Source of the DNA: Marinomonas sp. TW1
Lineage (GTDB): Bacteria > Pseudomonadota > Gammaproteobacteria > Pseudomonadales > Marinomonadaceae
Reading direction: 5' to 3'
Assembly (NCBI RefSeq): GCF_001625355.1
Contig: NZ_JSEE01000004.1
Coordinates: 177,257-241,256, forward strand
DNA: 64,000 nucleotides
Shown here: one piece after another, positions 17,874-27,419 of the stretch
Numbering within the stretch: position 1 is the first letter of the stretch
How the letters are laid out: each line of letters opens with the position of its first letter
Position numbers and translations under genes: made by a program
The notes under the pieces: model-generated
The model's database searches: none
The model's input: the letters and a program-made list of their open reading frames with translations, nothing else
Told to the model about the DNA's origin: nothing

Positions 17874-19841
17874 CTAGAATTTCAGAGCAGCACTCAAGCG
17901 AATGTCGCGACCGGCAGAGGCGGAGCCAGAAATGCTGCCGTAACCAGTGTTTGCTGTGTAATCCGCTACACTGGCATGGCTGATATATTGTTTGTTAAAC
18001 AGATTGTTAACGGACAGTGAGAGGGTTAATTGGTCATCTCCCAGTGGCAACCATTTGGCATAGAGGTTATGAACTGCATAGCCAGGTTTATCCACTTCTA
18101 AGTCTGATGTTCCTACCGTTTGATGAATATTGTGTATGCCTTTTACAAATTCAGCAGACCAGCCAGCCTCAAATGTATTGCTTGCTTGATAATCTAGACT
18201 CAATACTAAGGTATCGCCTATGGAGTTAGCTGTAGAGCCATATACATAACGTGTGGCAATCTGCTTATTGGCTATGGTGTCGGCGCTATGGAAGTGAAGA
18301 CCTGCTAACAGTTTATCCATCTGATAGGTTAGATCCAGATAGAAACCTTCTGTTTCAATATCAAACTCATAATTATCAGACACTTTAGACCAAGGCAATT
18401 CAGTTCCTATACCGTCCTTAATGGTCGATTTATAAATACCTGCCCCAAAGGCTAATTGATTTTTTCGGTAATTGACGCCTAATTCAAGGTTGTTGGCAGT
18501 CTCTGCTTGTAAATCATCGGCGTTACTAATGCCAGTGGAGAGTTTATAAGCATCTTTTATTTCTGGACCACGAAGCGCTTGAGCGTAGTTTGCGGTTACA
18601 TTTAAAGCATCATTAATGTGATAAACCGCTCCAATGTTAGGGGATAATCCGCCTTCAGAAAATTCACTGTCATTCACATCGGTGAGTTCATATTGGTCAT
18701 AACGAGCACCAGCGGACAGCATCAATTTTTGGGTTACTTCAATATTATCTTGAATGTAGATGCCTACTACGGTGCCTTTTTCGACGTATTTAGTCGTTTC
18801 TTTGAAATAGCTTTCATCATTTCGATAGTTTATACCGTACGTCACTTCATGTTGGTTGCTTAGGCTAGTGTTTTCTATGGTTAGGCCAGACGTTTCGACA
18901 TTCCCTGTGTACTTTGTGCCGGTATACTCACGGCTTTGCTCATTGTTGGTTTGGTACACAGTTACCTTGGTGTCGAGCAAATCGTTATTAAAATCCGTGA
19001 ATCGATAATTTAAGGTTGTGGTTTGTCTGTCTCCAGATGTGGGTTCCTCTACGTTTCCAGCGCTGGCGAAATGTTCTGGTTTGTACAAAACATCTCCTTC
19101 TTCGGTTAAGTCTTCATAGGTGACCGAAAGCGTCTGTTCATCCGTTAAGTGAGTTTTGATTTTTAAGAAACCAAGAGTCTCATCCAGTTCTGTTCCTTTG
19201 ATTTCGTTGTCATCAGCGTCTTCATAATTGTTATGACTTGAGTCTGTCAAATGCAGCATGGCTTCTGTTTTAGCGGATGACGTTCGGCCATAAATAGTCG
19301 CGCTATTTTTGATACCATCACCATTGCTGCTCACGGTGGATTTTAATAATGCGCCAAGATTTTGACCGTCTTTTAGCAAGTCACTTGGGTCTTTGGTGAT
19401 GAAGCGAACCGATCCCCCTAATGCACCAGGTCCTGAAGTGGCATTGGCTGCGCCAGCCTCAATTTCAACACGCTTCAATAACTCAGGCTCAATGGTAATA
19501 CGCCCCGTATGGTGGAATATACTACCAGCTTGCTCTGCGCCATCTATGGTAATGTTAAGCGCATCTTCACCTATGTTACGTACATAGATTTTTTGTCCCA
19601 TTTTTACTGAACCGCCCGCCGTGACTTCGCTTTTATTGCGGAATAGGCCTGCAAGGTCAGTCGCCTGGCTTTTGTCAATGTCTTCGGAAGAGATGGCTTG
19701 ATCCAGCTCAGTGATCGCACGACCTTCCACTTTTAGTTCATCGAGAACGGTTGCTTCCTCTGCAATCGCTTGGGTTGATAAAGCGGCTTGGAAGATGGCG
19801 GTAGCCAAAAGAGACTTAGTAAATACGCTAGGGGAAGACAT
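17874..19841 (-). CDS. TonB-dependent outer-membrane receptor, iron-regulated
   Basis: Outer-membrane gated channel of 655 residues that imports an iron chelate using TonB energy. A signal peptide (cleavage near AIAEE, residue 27) precedes a probable TonB box DELKVEG. The plug domain spans about 40-165 (IYVRNIGEDALNITIDGAEQ; RVEIEAGAANATSGPGALGGSV), and a beta-barrel ends in the C-terminal Phe needed for outer-membrane insertion. A Fur-like box lies 14 bases upstream of the start. The receptor is followed by its ABC importer and preceded by a two-component system on the same strand. The ligand is unknown; I see no diagnostic heme (FRAP/NPNL) motif. Confidence 0.9.
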   Translation of the reverse strand: MSSPSVFTKSLLATAIFQAALSTQAIAEEATVLDELKVEGRAITELDQAISSEDIDKSQATDLAGLFRNKSEVTAGGSVKMGQKIYVRNIGEDALNITIDGAEQAGSIFHHTGRITIEPELLKRVEIEAGAANATSGPGALGGSVRFITKDPSDLLKDGQNLGALLKSTVSSNGDGIKNSATIYGRTSSAKTEAMLHLTDSSHNNYEDADDNEIKGTELDETLGFLKIKTHLTDEQTLSVTYEDLTEEGDVLYKPEHFASAGNVEEPTSGDRQTTTLNYRFTDFNNDLLDTKVTVYQTNNEQSREYTGTKYTGNVETSGLTIENTSLSNQHEVTYGINYRNDESYFKETTKYVEKGTVVGIYIQDNIEVTQKLMLSAGARYDQYELTDVNDSEFSEGGLSPNIGAVYHINDALNVTANYAQALRGPEIKDAYKLSTGISNADDLQAETANNLELGVNYRKNQLAFGAGIYKSTIKDGIGTELPWSKVSDNYEFDIETEGFYLDLTYQMDKLLAGLHFHSADTIANKQIATRYVYGSTANSIGDTLVLSLDYQASNTFEAGWSAEFVKGIHNIHQTVGTSDLEVDKPGYAVHNLYAKWLPLGDDQLTLSLSVNNLFNKQYISHASVADYTANTGYGSISGSASAGRDIRLSAALKF

Positions 19842-19854
19842 AATTAACCTCTAT

Positions 19855-19873
19855 AAATGAGAATTGTTTACAT
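19855..19873. promoter_or_regulatory. Fur-box-like site upstream of the TonB receptor
   Basis: AAATGAGAATTGTTTACAT resembles the Fur consensus (repeats of GATAAT with inverted symmetry) and lies directly in front of the receptor start. Iron-loaded Fur would repress here. The match is imperfect, but the gene it controls and the better site at 22048 support it. Confidence 0.55.
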
Positions 19874-19968
19874 TGATGGGGGCTATTATGTGTTTTATGT
19901 CAATAATGTGAATGACTTTTACATCTGTTACATTTCTATCTTGTTAGGCTGTGTGTCCATGCTCTCTT

Positions 19969-21351
19969 TCAGTCTTTGTATGGAAGGCGAATCAACACTC
20001 GTAAACCGTTTTCTGGGGCTTGATTGATGTTCTCAGCATGAATTGAGCCACCAAGTGCCAGTATTTGTCGTTTGGCCAGTGCCAAACCGAGACCATAGCC
20101 ACTCTTATTGGAGCTGATACTAGGGTCGTCATTTTGATTATTCTGCAGGTTTTGTTTTAGACGAAAAAAAGGAGTGAATATGTCTTCTAAATGTTCATTT
20201 GGTACGCCATGTCCTTGGTCTTTGATCTCAATGTTTAGATGATCTGATTTTTGGTCTAGCTCTATAGTGAGGGTTTTTCCTGTCGGAGTGTGAAACAAAC
20301 CATTGCGGATAATATTTTCCAGCGCCGCTGTTAATGCTTGATGAGCACTGTCGATGAATACGTCATGATCTGGTTGTATCAGTTGAATATTATGTTGAGA
20401 AAATTCATATCGAGCATCGTCGACAATGACTTGTAGAAGAGAGGTTATTTCTAATTCTTCTAATGCGAGCGAGGGCGACTCCGTATTAAACCAAGCCAGT
20501 GTTAGTGCATCTTCTATCAGGCCTTGCATATTGGAAGATTCATAGCGTAATCTTTCTAATGCTTTCTTCGAATCCAAGTCTTGCTCAACGCAATCTACTG
20601 CAATATTCAAGCGTGCTAATGGTGTTCTTAGTTCATGTGATAAATCCGCTAATAGCTGTCTTTGATTTATGATCAGTGTACTGATTCGATCTGCCATATG
20701 ATCAAAGGTAGAAGCCAGATTGGTGAGTTCATCATGACGGTGTGAAAAGCCTTCATTCGCTCGGACATCAAATTTGCCTTCGCTAAATTGGTGTGTGGCT
20801 CTTTCGAGTTTTTTTAAGGGCTTCATGACATGTTTATATAAAACAGAAGTAATCAAACAGAGTAGTAAAAAGGGAATGGCGATTTGCAGTATCAAATCAA
20901 CAATCAGCAAATTATTACCTGGGCGCATCCTCTGCGGTAGTTGAATCAAGAATCGTGTATGACCATCCGCAAAAGGGATATCCATTGTTGGATTTTGAGT
21001 AAAGTACAGGTGAATTTTCCACTCAATGCTGCGACCCAAGGTAAAGGCATCGAGATAGTGTTGCGATAACTTTGTATTCGCTAACGTTGAAATGGTCGGT
21101 GTGGCTATGGCTATCCAGGTATTTTCCTTTTTTTCTAGGTGATCGACCCATTCAGCTAAAGCTTCCTCGCCTTCTGTGTTAAGAATCCTCTCCGCTTCTT
21201 TAGCGTAGTTTTTCAGCTCTTCTCGATAGGATTGATCAATATAGCTCATACTTTCCTCAGTATGCTGAGCGACGAGATCGATAAGCCAAAACAGCACCAC
21301 AGTGCTAACGGCAACCACCAAAAAGAGTTTCCAAAGTAAACGATTTTTCAT
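19969..21351 (-). CDS. Membrane sensor histidine kinase
   Basis: Partner of the response regulator whose stop it overlaps as ATGA (21351-21348), the reason for choosing this start (460 residues). Two membrane segments (about 6-26 and 149-171) enclose a periplasmic sensor of about 120 residues. Then come a HAMP linker, the HisKA H-box ADLSHELRTPLAR with phospho-acceptor His239, and a HATPase with N-box NIIRNGLF and G-boxes DQGHGVP and GYGLGLALAK. All catalytic motifs are intact. Placement between a Fur-like box and the TonB receptor suggests it senses envelope or iron-related signals and tunes this uptake system; the signal itself is not visible. Confidence 0.9.
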   Translation of the reverse strand: MKNRLLWKLFLVVAVSTVVLFWLIDLVAQHTEESMSYIDQSYREELKNYAKEAERILNTEGEEALAEWVDHLEKKENTWIAIATPTISTLANTKLSQHYLDAFTLGRSIEWKIHLYFTQNPTMDIPFADGHTRFLIQLPQRMRPGNNLLIVDLILQIAIPFLLLCLITSVLYKHVMKPLKKLERATHQFSEGKFDVRANEGFSHRHDELTNLASTFDHMADRISTLIINQRQLLADLSHELRTPLARLNIAVDCVEQDLDSKKALERLRYESSNMQGLIEDALTLAWFNTESPSLALEELEITSLLQVIVDDARYEFSQHNIQLIQPDHDVFIDSAHQALTAALENIIRNGLFHTPTGKTLTIELDQKSDHLNIEIKDQGHGVPNEHLEDIFTPFFRLKQNLQNNQNDDPSISSNKSGYGLGLALAKRQILALGGSIHAENINQAPENGLRVLIRLPYKD

Positions 21352-22034
21352 CGGTAGCAATATCCTTGGCCATGCACGGTAGAAAGTTGCTCGCTGTGCA
21401 TACCAGCAGCGACTAACTTTTTACGGATACGACTGATGTGCATATCGAGGCTGCGGTCATATTGATTGTGTGCTTTACCAAGTGCCATTTGAGACAAAAA
21501 AGCTTTGCTGAGAGTGGTGTTTTGATTTTCCACCAGAAGCCATAATAAGCGGAATTGGATAGGAGAGAGGTCAATGATCTGTTGATCGTAATGAGTACTT
21601 TGTCCAATGCGCGACAAGGTAAGTAAGTTGTCTACTAGGTTTAAGGTGCTTTTGGTCTCTTTAGATTGCAAGGTGCGTCTCAACAGAGCATCGACCCGTA
21701 GCCACATTTCGGTAAAATTAAAGGGTTTGGAGAGGTAATCGTTGGCACCAATACTGAGCCCTTTTATACGATCTTCTTCGGCACCGAGTGCTGTTAACAT
21801 CATAACGGGCGTTTGACGTTCTTTGCGTAACAAGGTTAAAACATTCAGTCCATTTAAACTGGGTAACATAACGTCCAGTAACACTAAATCAAAAGAATGT
21901 TTGATGGCTTCTAGTAGGCCTTGCTCACCGTCCTGACACAGTTTGGTTTGAAATCCTTTAGATTCGAGTAATTGAGATATTCTTTGTCCTAAAAAAACAT
22001 CATCTTCAATAATCAAAATTTTTGACGTTGACAT
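21348..22034 (-). CDS. OmpR-family response regulator
   Basis: 228-residue regulator: receiver domain (1-120) with acidic pocket Glu10/Asp11/Asp12, phospho-acceptor Asp54 in LLDVMLP and the conserved Lys in YLSKPF, then a winged-helix DNA-binding domain ending RIRKKL..STVHGQGYCYR. First gene of the iron cluster; a strong Fur-box-like palindrome covers its promoter (22048-22068). It likely activates the downstream receptor/importer genes when iron is short and the inducing signal is present, but its operator is not recognisable. Confidence 0.92.
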   Translation of the reverse strand: MSTSKILIIEDDVFLGQRISQLLESKGFQTKLCQDGEQGLLEAIKHSFDLVLLDVMLPSLNGLNVLTLLRKERQTPVMMLTALGAEEDRIKGLSIGANDYLSKPFNFTEMWLRVDALLRRTLQSKETKSTLNLVDNLLTLSRIGQSTHYDQQIIDLSPIQFRLLWLLVENQNTTLSKAFLSQMALGKAHNQYDRSLDMHISRIRKKLVAAGMHSEQLSTVHGQGYCYR

Positions 22035-22047
22035 GATAAATTCCAGT

Positions 22048-22068
22048 AAATGAAAATGATTTTCATTT
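22048..22068. promoter_or_regulatory. Fur box upstream of the two-component system
   Basis: AAATGAAAAT-G-ATTTTCATTT is a palindrome perfect except for its centre base, very close to the Fur consensus. It lies 14 bases upstream of the response-regulator ATG, placing the whole two-component system under iron control. Confidence 0.75.
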
Positions 22069-22161
22069 TATTGTTTTTCTTTTGTAAAGTCACATAAATA
22101 AAAACCGTAGGGGAAAAGCTCAGTTCGAACTTTCAGGACTGGGATGATTGACTATTAAGAG

Positions 22162-22197
22162 AAACGTTCATGTCTGATGGACCAGACAGGAACGTTT
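22162..22197. other. Long imperfect stem-loop between the regulator and the TRAP genes
   Basis: AAACGTTC.TGTCTG pairs with CAGACA.GAACGTTT with a single mismatch and a six-base loop. It lies in the 228-bp gap between the Fur box and the TRAP permease terminator. Neither side has a convincing T-run, so a terminator is possible but not shown. The remainder of the gap shows nothing else. Confidence 0.4.
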
Positions 22198-22286
22198 ACG
22201 TTAACGGAATGGGCTAGCCTTTTGAAATCACATAGGGTTGTCTAGTGATGTTTAATCGGGATAAATACTCTTTGAGTAAACATTAT

Positions 22287-22310
22287 GAGCCACGGTTTAC
22301 ACCGTGACTC
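22287..22310 (-). terminator. Stem-loop at the end of the TRAP permease gene
   Basis: GAG.CACGGT-TTAC-ACCGTG.CTC surrounds the permease stop codon, which falls in the loop. The following minus-strand sequence is AT-rich but has only short T-runs, so this is a modest terminator candidate. Confidence 0.5.
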
Positions 22311-24420
22311 GATAACTTCGATTGCCGAGGATAAAGAGTACTAAGAAAACACCTAACCCAATGGCTTGTAACCAAATATCTAAATTAGGCCACAGCATTA
22401 AAACGGCCGCTGCCAGTGCCAAGACACGAAATGGAATCGACAATTTGTCTTCTAAGTAGCCTTCCATCGCTGCCACCAATGCGTATAACCCAAAGACGCC
22501 GAAGAAGCATAAACGCATGAGTGTTTCCGCGTCACCGCCAATAAGCTGGGTATAGGCCATTAATAGCGGCACTATGTATAAACCTTTGGCCAATTTCCAG
22601 GCAGTCATCCCCGTTAACATTGGCGGTGTTTTGGCAATCGCTGCCGCTGCAAACGCGGTTAAACAAACCGGTGGTGTGACGTTACTGTCTTGAGATAACC
22701 AGAAAATGATCATGTGTGCCGTGACCAAAATCATGGCCACATGTTCTGCCCCTAATGCTTGATCCATCAGCATGCCTTTGAAATCATTTGGCACTTGAGC
22801 GACCAGAGCTTGAGCTTGATCTATTGGCATCCCTTGAGCAAGAGCGCTCACGACACCTGGGTCGACTAACATGAAAATAGCGTGAGCGGTTTCAGGAAGC
22901 GTGCCTGAGGCAATCATATCAACCAATTGGCTTTCTGAGATGAGGTTGAATAACGCGGGAGCCGATAAGGTGCCTAGTACAATATAAGACGCCGTCACAG
23001 GTAAGCCCATCCCCAATATCAAAGACGCAATGGCCACCAGAACAATAGTAAAGAACAAGCTGCCGCCCGCCCAATCCGTGATCAACAAAGAAAAGGTGTT
23101 ACCGACGCCGGTTGTGCTGATGACATTGACCACCAGACCGATACCAATCAACAGCACTGCCGTGGTGGACATGTTTTTCGCACCTTGTGCCATGGCATCT
23201 AAAATGGCGACAGGTCCCATTTTGTGCTTTTTGGAAAGGAACGAAGCCAAAATGACCGCAATGATACTCAAGCCCGCTGCATAGGTTGGGGTAAAGCCTT
23301 GCACCAATAAGGTGACCAGTACACCCAGTGGCAAAATATGATGCCAACCTTCTTTGAGTACTTGAGACACGACAATGTTGCTGTCATCTTCTGTCGCGAT
23401 GACTTTGCTGCGTTTGGCTTCAACACGAACAAAAAAACCAACCGATAAGAAGTAAAGCAGAGCTGGAATGGCCGCAGCACCAATAATGGTAACGTAAGAC
23501 ACCTGAGTATAAGAGGCCATAATGAACGCGCCCGCACCCATGACAGGAGGCATTAATTGCCCTCCAGTAGAAGCCGCGGCTTCAATACCTGCCGCAAAGC
23601 GGGCTGGGAAACCAGCGCGTCTCATCAAAGGAATCGTAATCACACCTGTGGACACGGTATTAGCAACAGAAGATCCGGATACAGATCCCATTAGCCCCGA
23701 GCCTAAAACCGCCACAAAGCCCGGTCCGCCAATCATTTTACTGGCCAGAGCGCGAGACAAATCAATGATGAAATCGCCGGCTCCTGATTTCACTAAAAAA
23801 GCACCGAACAAGATAAACATGAAGACAAAGCTCCACGAAATACGGGAGATGGAACCAAACATGCCATCGGTACTAAAGAAGCTGCGATACAGAAGCGTTT
23901 CCATGCTTAAACCTGGGAAGGTAAACATGCCGCCTAGCCATTGCCCCCAAACAACCACATAGCTTAAGGCGATAAGGATTAAAACAGGAATAAACCAACC
24001 GCTGGTTCGGCGGATTAATTCTAATGAAAGGAGCACCGCGGCACTGGACACAATCCAGTCGGCGGTATCGAAGGTGACGCCTCTGGCATAGAGCGCATCT
24101 TCAAAGAAAATGATGTAAAGCACCATGCCTGCGAGTGCCAAGACAATGAGGCTGTCACACAGCAAGGCGAGCTTACTCTGTTGCCACTTAGGGCTGGCAG
24201 GAATCAGTAGCGCACACAAGGCACCAAAGCCAGCGAAATGAAAAGCAGACACCCATAACTCGGGCAAGGTTGCTATGGTGTTGATGTAAATATGAGCAAC
24301 CGCTAAAAATATCGACAAAGTAAAGACAAAACGATTGATCCAAGGGCTGGAGCGGTGCTTGGTTTCGAAGTCCTCAAGATTGATTTCTTGGTCGTCTGTA
24401 GAGGGTGTTGAAGCAGTCAT
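22297..24420 (-). CDS. TRAP transporter permease, fused small and large subunits (4TM/12TM)
   Basis: Inner-membrane part of a TAXI-type TRAP importer: 707 residues combining the DctQ-like four-helix part (about 30-170) with the DctM-like twelve-helix part. Conserved blocks include GSGLMGSVSGSSVANTVSTG and GMGLPVTASYIVLGTL, characteristic of the substrate-translocating subunit, which uses a sodium gradient. Fused permeases are the normal partner of TAXI solute-binding proteins, encoded just upstream. A 10-bp inverted repeat separates the two genes and may lower permease expression relative to the receptor. Confidence 0.92.
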   Translation of the reverse strand: MTASTPSTDDQEINLEDFETKHRSSPWINRFVFTLSIFLAVAHIYINTIATLPELWVSAFHFAGFGALCALLIPASPKWQQSKLALLCDSLIVLALAGMVLYIIFFEDALYARGVTFDTADWIVSSAAVLLSLELIRRTSGWFIPVLILIALSYVVVWGQWLGGMFTFPGLSMETLLYRSFFSTDGMFGSISRISWSFVFMFILFGAFLVKSGAGDFIIDLSRALASKMIGGPGFVAVLGSGLMGSVSGSSVANTVSTGVITIPLMRRAGFPARFAAGIEAAASTGGQLMPPVMGAGAFIMASYTQVSYVTIIGAAAIPALLYFLSVGFFVRVEAKRSKVIATEDDSNIVVSQVLKEGWHHILPLGVLVTLLVQGFTPTYAAGLSIIAVILASFLSKKHKMGPVAILDAMAQGAKNMSTTAVLLIGIGLVVNVISTTGVGNTFSLLITDWAGGSLFFTIVLVAIASLILGMGLPVTASYIVLGTLSAPALFNLISESQLVDMIASGTLPETAHAIFMLVDPGVVSALAQGMPIDQAQALVAQVPNDFKGMLMDQALGAEHVAMILVTAHMIIFWLSQDSNVTPPVCLTAFAAAAIAKTPPMLTGMTAWKLAKGLYIVPLLMAYTQLIGGDAETLMRLCFFGVFGLYALVAAMEGYLEDKLSIPFRVLALAAAVLMLWPNLDIWLQAIGLGVFLVLFILGNRSYRVTV

Positions 24421-24454
24421 TAAGCTACCTTAGGAATACATAAAGAACAAACAA

Positions 24455-24499
24455 AGCGCCATAGATAAAACCAATTGAGCATCGGCAAACTATGGCGCT
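24455..24499 (-). terminator. Attenuator-like inverted repeat between TRAP receptor and permease genes
   Basis: AGCGCCATAG (24455-24464) and CTATGGCGCT (24490-24499) are perfect inverted copies with a 25-base loop, in the 95-bp gap after the receptor stop. The minus-strand sequence after it is TTTGTTTGTTC, a weak U-tract. It may act as a partial terminator or a 3' stabiliser of the receptor message. Confidence 0.55.
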
Positions 24500-24515
24500 G
24501 CATTAAAAAGGCGTG

Positions 24516-25544
24516 TTATTCCGCAATCAAGCGTGCTGGAATATCAATGCCACGTTCACGATAGTAACGTGCTGCGCCTGGGTGAAGAGGTACCGGCAAC
24601 CCAGCAATGGCTTTTTCAATAGCCATGACAGATGTCGCTTTATGGATTGCGCTCAAGTAGCTGAGGTTTTCATAAAGGGATTTGGTTAGCTGGTAAACAT
24701 CGTCTTCTGAAAGGTCCGCACGTGCTGCCAAGAAGTTTGGCTGAGCGACCGTGTTGATGTTTTTAGTTTGACCTGGGTAAGTGTTCGCCGGAATCACATA
24801 GCGAGTCCACAATTCGTAATTACCATTGGCTTCTTTCATTTGCTCATCGGTGAAGTCCAGTACTTGCACTTTGTCGCCCATGGACGCGTATAAACGTGTT
24901 ACCGCACTCACAGGAACACCAGCTGGGGTATTCATACCTTCGATGTTGCCGTTTTGCATGGCGTCAGCGCTGGCACCGTAACCCATGTAAGCTAAGCTGA
25001 ATTTGTCTGGATCAATGCCAAGGCCACTCAATTGTTGGCGACCTGATCCTTCCGTTCCAGAGTTTTTCTTACCGATGGAAAACTTATTGTTTGTCCCTTC
25101 TAAATCTTTAAGGTCGGCAACCGTACCTGTTTTAGCCAAATCAGACTTTAATACAAAGTGTTCAACATTTTGCCAAAGCATGGAAACAGAGCGTAGCTCG
25201 GTTTGCTTACCGGATTGTTTGAAAGGACCTTCACCTTCCCAAGCCCATGCACCATACAAACCTTGCAAAATAGCAAATTGAGCTTGGTCTTCACGTAAAA
25301 GTTTAATGTTTTCACCTGAACCTGCGGAACTGATAGCGGAAACGGATAAACCAAATTTAGGTTCGAGTTTTACTTTACTCAACGTCGCAATGGCCACGCC
25401 GACAGGGTAATAGGTGCCCCCAGTTGAAGCGGTGGCTAGGATGTAATTACGTTTATCGTCTGCTGAAGCCGCACCAGATGATAGGGCGATGGCAGCGACG
25501 GTAGCGCTGCTTAGAATAGCTTTGGTTACAAATCCCAATTTCAT
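24516..25544 (-). CDS. TAXI-family TRAP solute-binding protein
   Basis: Periplasmic receptor of 342 residues. The ATG at 25544 is chosen because GAGGAG lies eight bases upstream and the signal peptide MKLGFVTKAILSSATVAAIA..GAASAD starts there. The mature N-terminus YILATASTGGTYYPVGVAIA is the hallmark of the TAXI family, as is the later SIGKKNSGTEGSG block. Known TAXI ligands include glutamate and other small acids; the ligand here is unknown. About 290 bases of AT-rich sequence separate it from the divergent HAD gene and should contain both promoters. Confidence 0.92.
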   Translation of the reverse strand: MKLGFVTKAILSSATVAAIALSSGAASADDKRNYILATASTGGTYYPVGVAIATLSKVKLEPKFGLSVSAISSAGSGENIKLLREDQAQFAILQGLYGAWAWEGEGPFKQSGKQTELRSVSMLWQNVEHFVLKSDLAKTGTVADLKDLEGTNNKFSIGKKNSGTEGSGRQQLSGLGIDPDKFSLAYMGYGASADAMQNGNIEGMNTPAGVPVSAVTRLYASMGDKVQVLDFTDEQMKEANGNYELWTRYVIPANTYPGQTKNINTVAQPNFLAARADLSEDDVYQLTKSLYENLSYLSAIHKATSVMAIEKAIAGLPVPLHPGAARYYRERGIDIPARLIAE

Positions 25545-25834
25545 ATTATTTTTCTCCTCATTATGGGGTGAGTCCAATTTAACTATAGCGTTTTACTATA
25601 GCGAAATGCATACCAACTTTTTATCTAATTGAAATATAAGGCTTTTAATTTTTCTGTCAGGTTTTTGTCCTTTTTTTATCAAGATTTGAGCCGATTCTTG
25701 CTGATCGTCGAAAGGAACGGATCGGCAAAAAATGGCTTATGGCGAAAGAGCGAAAAAGCCCTTTTTGTCTGTTCTTTTTACAAATAGATACCTTAGTATA
25801 AGCAATATTTTGCCGATGGAGCTGAAAACATAAA

Positions 25835-26455
25835 ATGAAACAAGATCATAATATTCGTGTTGTAATGTTTGATTTAGGAAATGTGCTGGTGGACTTGGGC
25901 GACGTTGGGGAAATGCATGCTATGTTGAATACTCAAGGCGAGGAGTCTGAGGTATGGCGACAGTGGCTACGATCTCCTGCTGTCGCGGCATTTGATTCGG
26001 GCCGAATGACGTTTGATGCTTTTGCTGATGCTTTGTTAGAGGAGGTGGAAAGTGACACGGACAAACACACCTTTATGCAGGCATTTAAAGCTTGGCCAAG
26101 AGGTTTATATGCCGGCGCCTTGGACTTAGTGGATCAGGTTAAACCTGAATATCATCGTGCTATTTTGTCCAATACCAATGCGGCTCATTGGCCAAGACTC
26201 ATGGGCGAAATGGGCTTAGCTGGGCATTTTCATCACTATTTTGCGTCTCATCAACTTGGTTTAGTTAAGCCAGATCGTGCCGTTTATGAGGATGTCGTGA
26301 AACGCTTAGGCGTCGCGCCACAAGCCATCTTATTTATTGATGATAACCAGCTAAACATCGATGCCGCAACAGCCTTGGGGATTCATGCTCACCGAGTAAA
26401 AGGCGTAACAGAGGCTCGACAGATTTTGACGCAATATCAGGTATTAGCGACATAG
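25835..26455 (+). CDS. HAD-superfamily phosphatase (YihX-like)
   Basis: Haloacid-dehalogenase-fold hydrolase of 206 residues, probably a cytoplasmic sugar-phosphate phosphatase. Motif I is MFDLGNVLVDLG, with nucleophile Asp13 and Gly where many HADs have a second Asp, as in E. coli YihX. Motif II is ILSNTN, the conserved lysine is in GLVKPD, and motif IV is LFIDDN. The cap is small and helical (subclass IA). It is a monocistronic-looking gene next to a methyltransferase gene. Substrate cannot be told from sequence. Confidence 0.85.
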   Translation: MKQDHNIRVVMFDLGNVLVDLGDVGEMHAMLNTQGEESEVWRQWLRSPAVAAFDSGRMTFDAFADALLEEVESDTDKHTFMQAFKAWPRGLYAGALDLVDQVKPEYHRAILSNTNAAHWPRLMGEMGLAGHFHHYFASHQLGLVKPDRAVYEDVVKRLGVAPQAILFIDDNQLNIDAATALGIHAHRVKGVTEARQILTQYQVLAT

Positions 26456-26538
26456 CGTTACTTTAATTAATGTCAACATATGACTTAGAGCAGGGTGTTA
26501 AGATAAAGAGCCCTAGGTGGATAATTTGAGGAGGTTAG

Positions 26539-27279
26539 ATGAAAGGATTTGATGGGCTTAGTTCGAGTCACTATTCACGTACTCGGCCTTTGTATCCTGC
26601 CGAATTTTATTATTGGTTGTTTCAGCAGGTGAATGCTTCCAGCGTAGTGTGGGACTGTGCTTGTGGAACAGGGCAAGCGTCTGTGGATCTAGCAGCCTAT
26701 TTTGGCCAAATTGAGGCGTCCGATATCAGTGAGTCTCAAATTAATGCCGCCACACCACATCGTCGTGTTAACTACCAGGTATCACCGGCGGAAATGACTC
26801 ACTACCCAGATCAGCATTTTGATTTAGTATGCGTTGCCCATGCACTGCACTGGTTCGATTTAGACGTTTTTTGGACAGAATTAAAACGAGTAATGAAACC
26901 GAATGGTTTGTTTGTTTGTTGGGGTTATAACCGATTGTCAGTGGGGGAGGTTGAGGATCAAGCGATCACGCAACATGTGATGCCTTTATTAGCGCCTTAC
27001 TGGCCTCAACAAAGTCGACTGTTGTGGAATGAGTATCGTGACATTGAATTCCCCCTAGAGTTGATCGATGTGCCCGATTTTGAATTGATCTGTCATTGGT
27101 CTGTGACACAAGTAAAAGACTTCATTTTCAGTTGGTCGGGGGCACAAGAGTTCCTTGCTCAGCATGGTGAAGAGGCGTTACTGGCGAGTTTTGAGCCTTT
27201 GGAAACCGTTTGGAGTGCGCCAAATCAAAAACAAGAAGTGAACTTACCGTTTTTTGTCAAAGCCGGTCGATTTAATTGA
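26539..27279 (+). CDS. Class I SAM-dependent methyltransferase
   Basis: 246-residue Rossmann-fold methyltransferase. Motif I is VWDCACGTGQASVDLA (about 37-52), the acidic residue after beta-2 is in IEASDIS, and the post-II blocks are MTHYPDQHFDLVCVAHALHWF and LKRVMKPNGLFVCWGYN. The pattern resembles the UbiE/trans-aconitate-methyltransferase-like group of small-molecule methylases. A very strong ribosome site (GAGGAGG) precedes the ATG. No clear substrate from context; the neighbours (HAD phosphatase, acs) look unrelated. Confidence 0.83.
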   Translation: MKGFDGLSSSHYSRTRPLYPAEFYYWLFQQVNASSVVWDCACGTGQASVDLAAYFGQIEASDISESQINAATPHRRVNYQVSPAEMTHYPDQHFDLVCVAHALHWFDLDVFWTELKRVMKPNGLFVCWGYNRLSVGEVEDQAITQHVMPLLAPYWPQQSRLLWNEYRDIEFPLELIDVPDFELICHWSVTQVKDFIFSWSGAQEFLAQHGEEALLASFEPLETVWSAPNQKQEVNLPFFVKAGRFN

Positions 27280-27419
27280 TACAAGGCTTTGTTGCCCCTA
27301 ATTTACCTTTCGCTAGGAAGGCAAAAGATAAAATTAAGACTAAAGTGGAATAGCTAGGCATTGGCAGACCGCTATAGTAGTTCTGCATCCGAATAAAAAC
27401 ATTAACAATGGAGCGGGTT

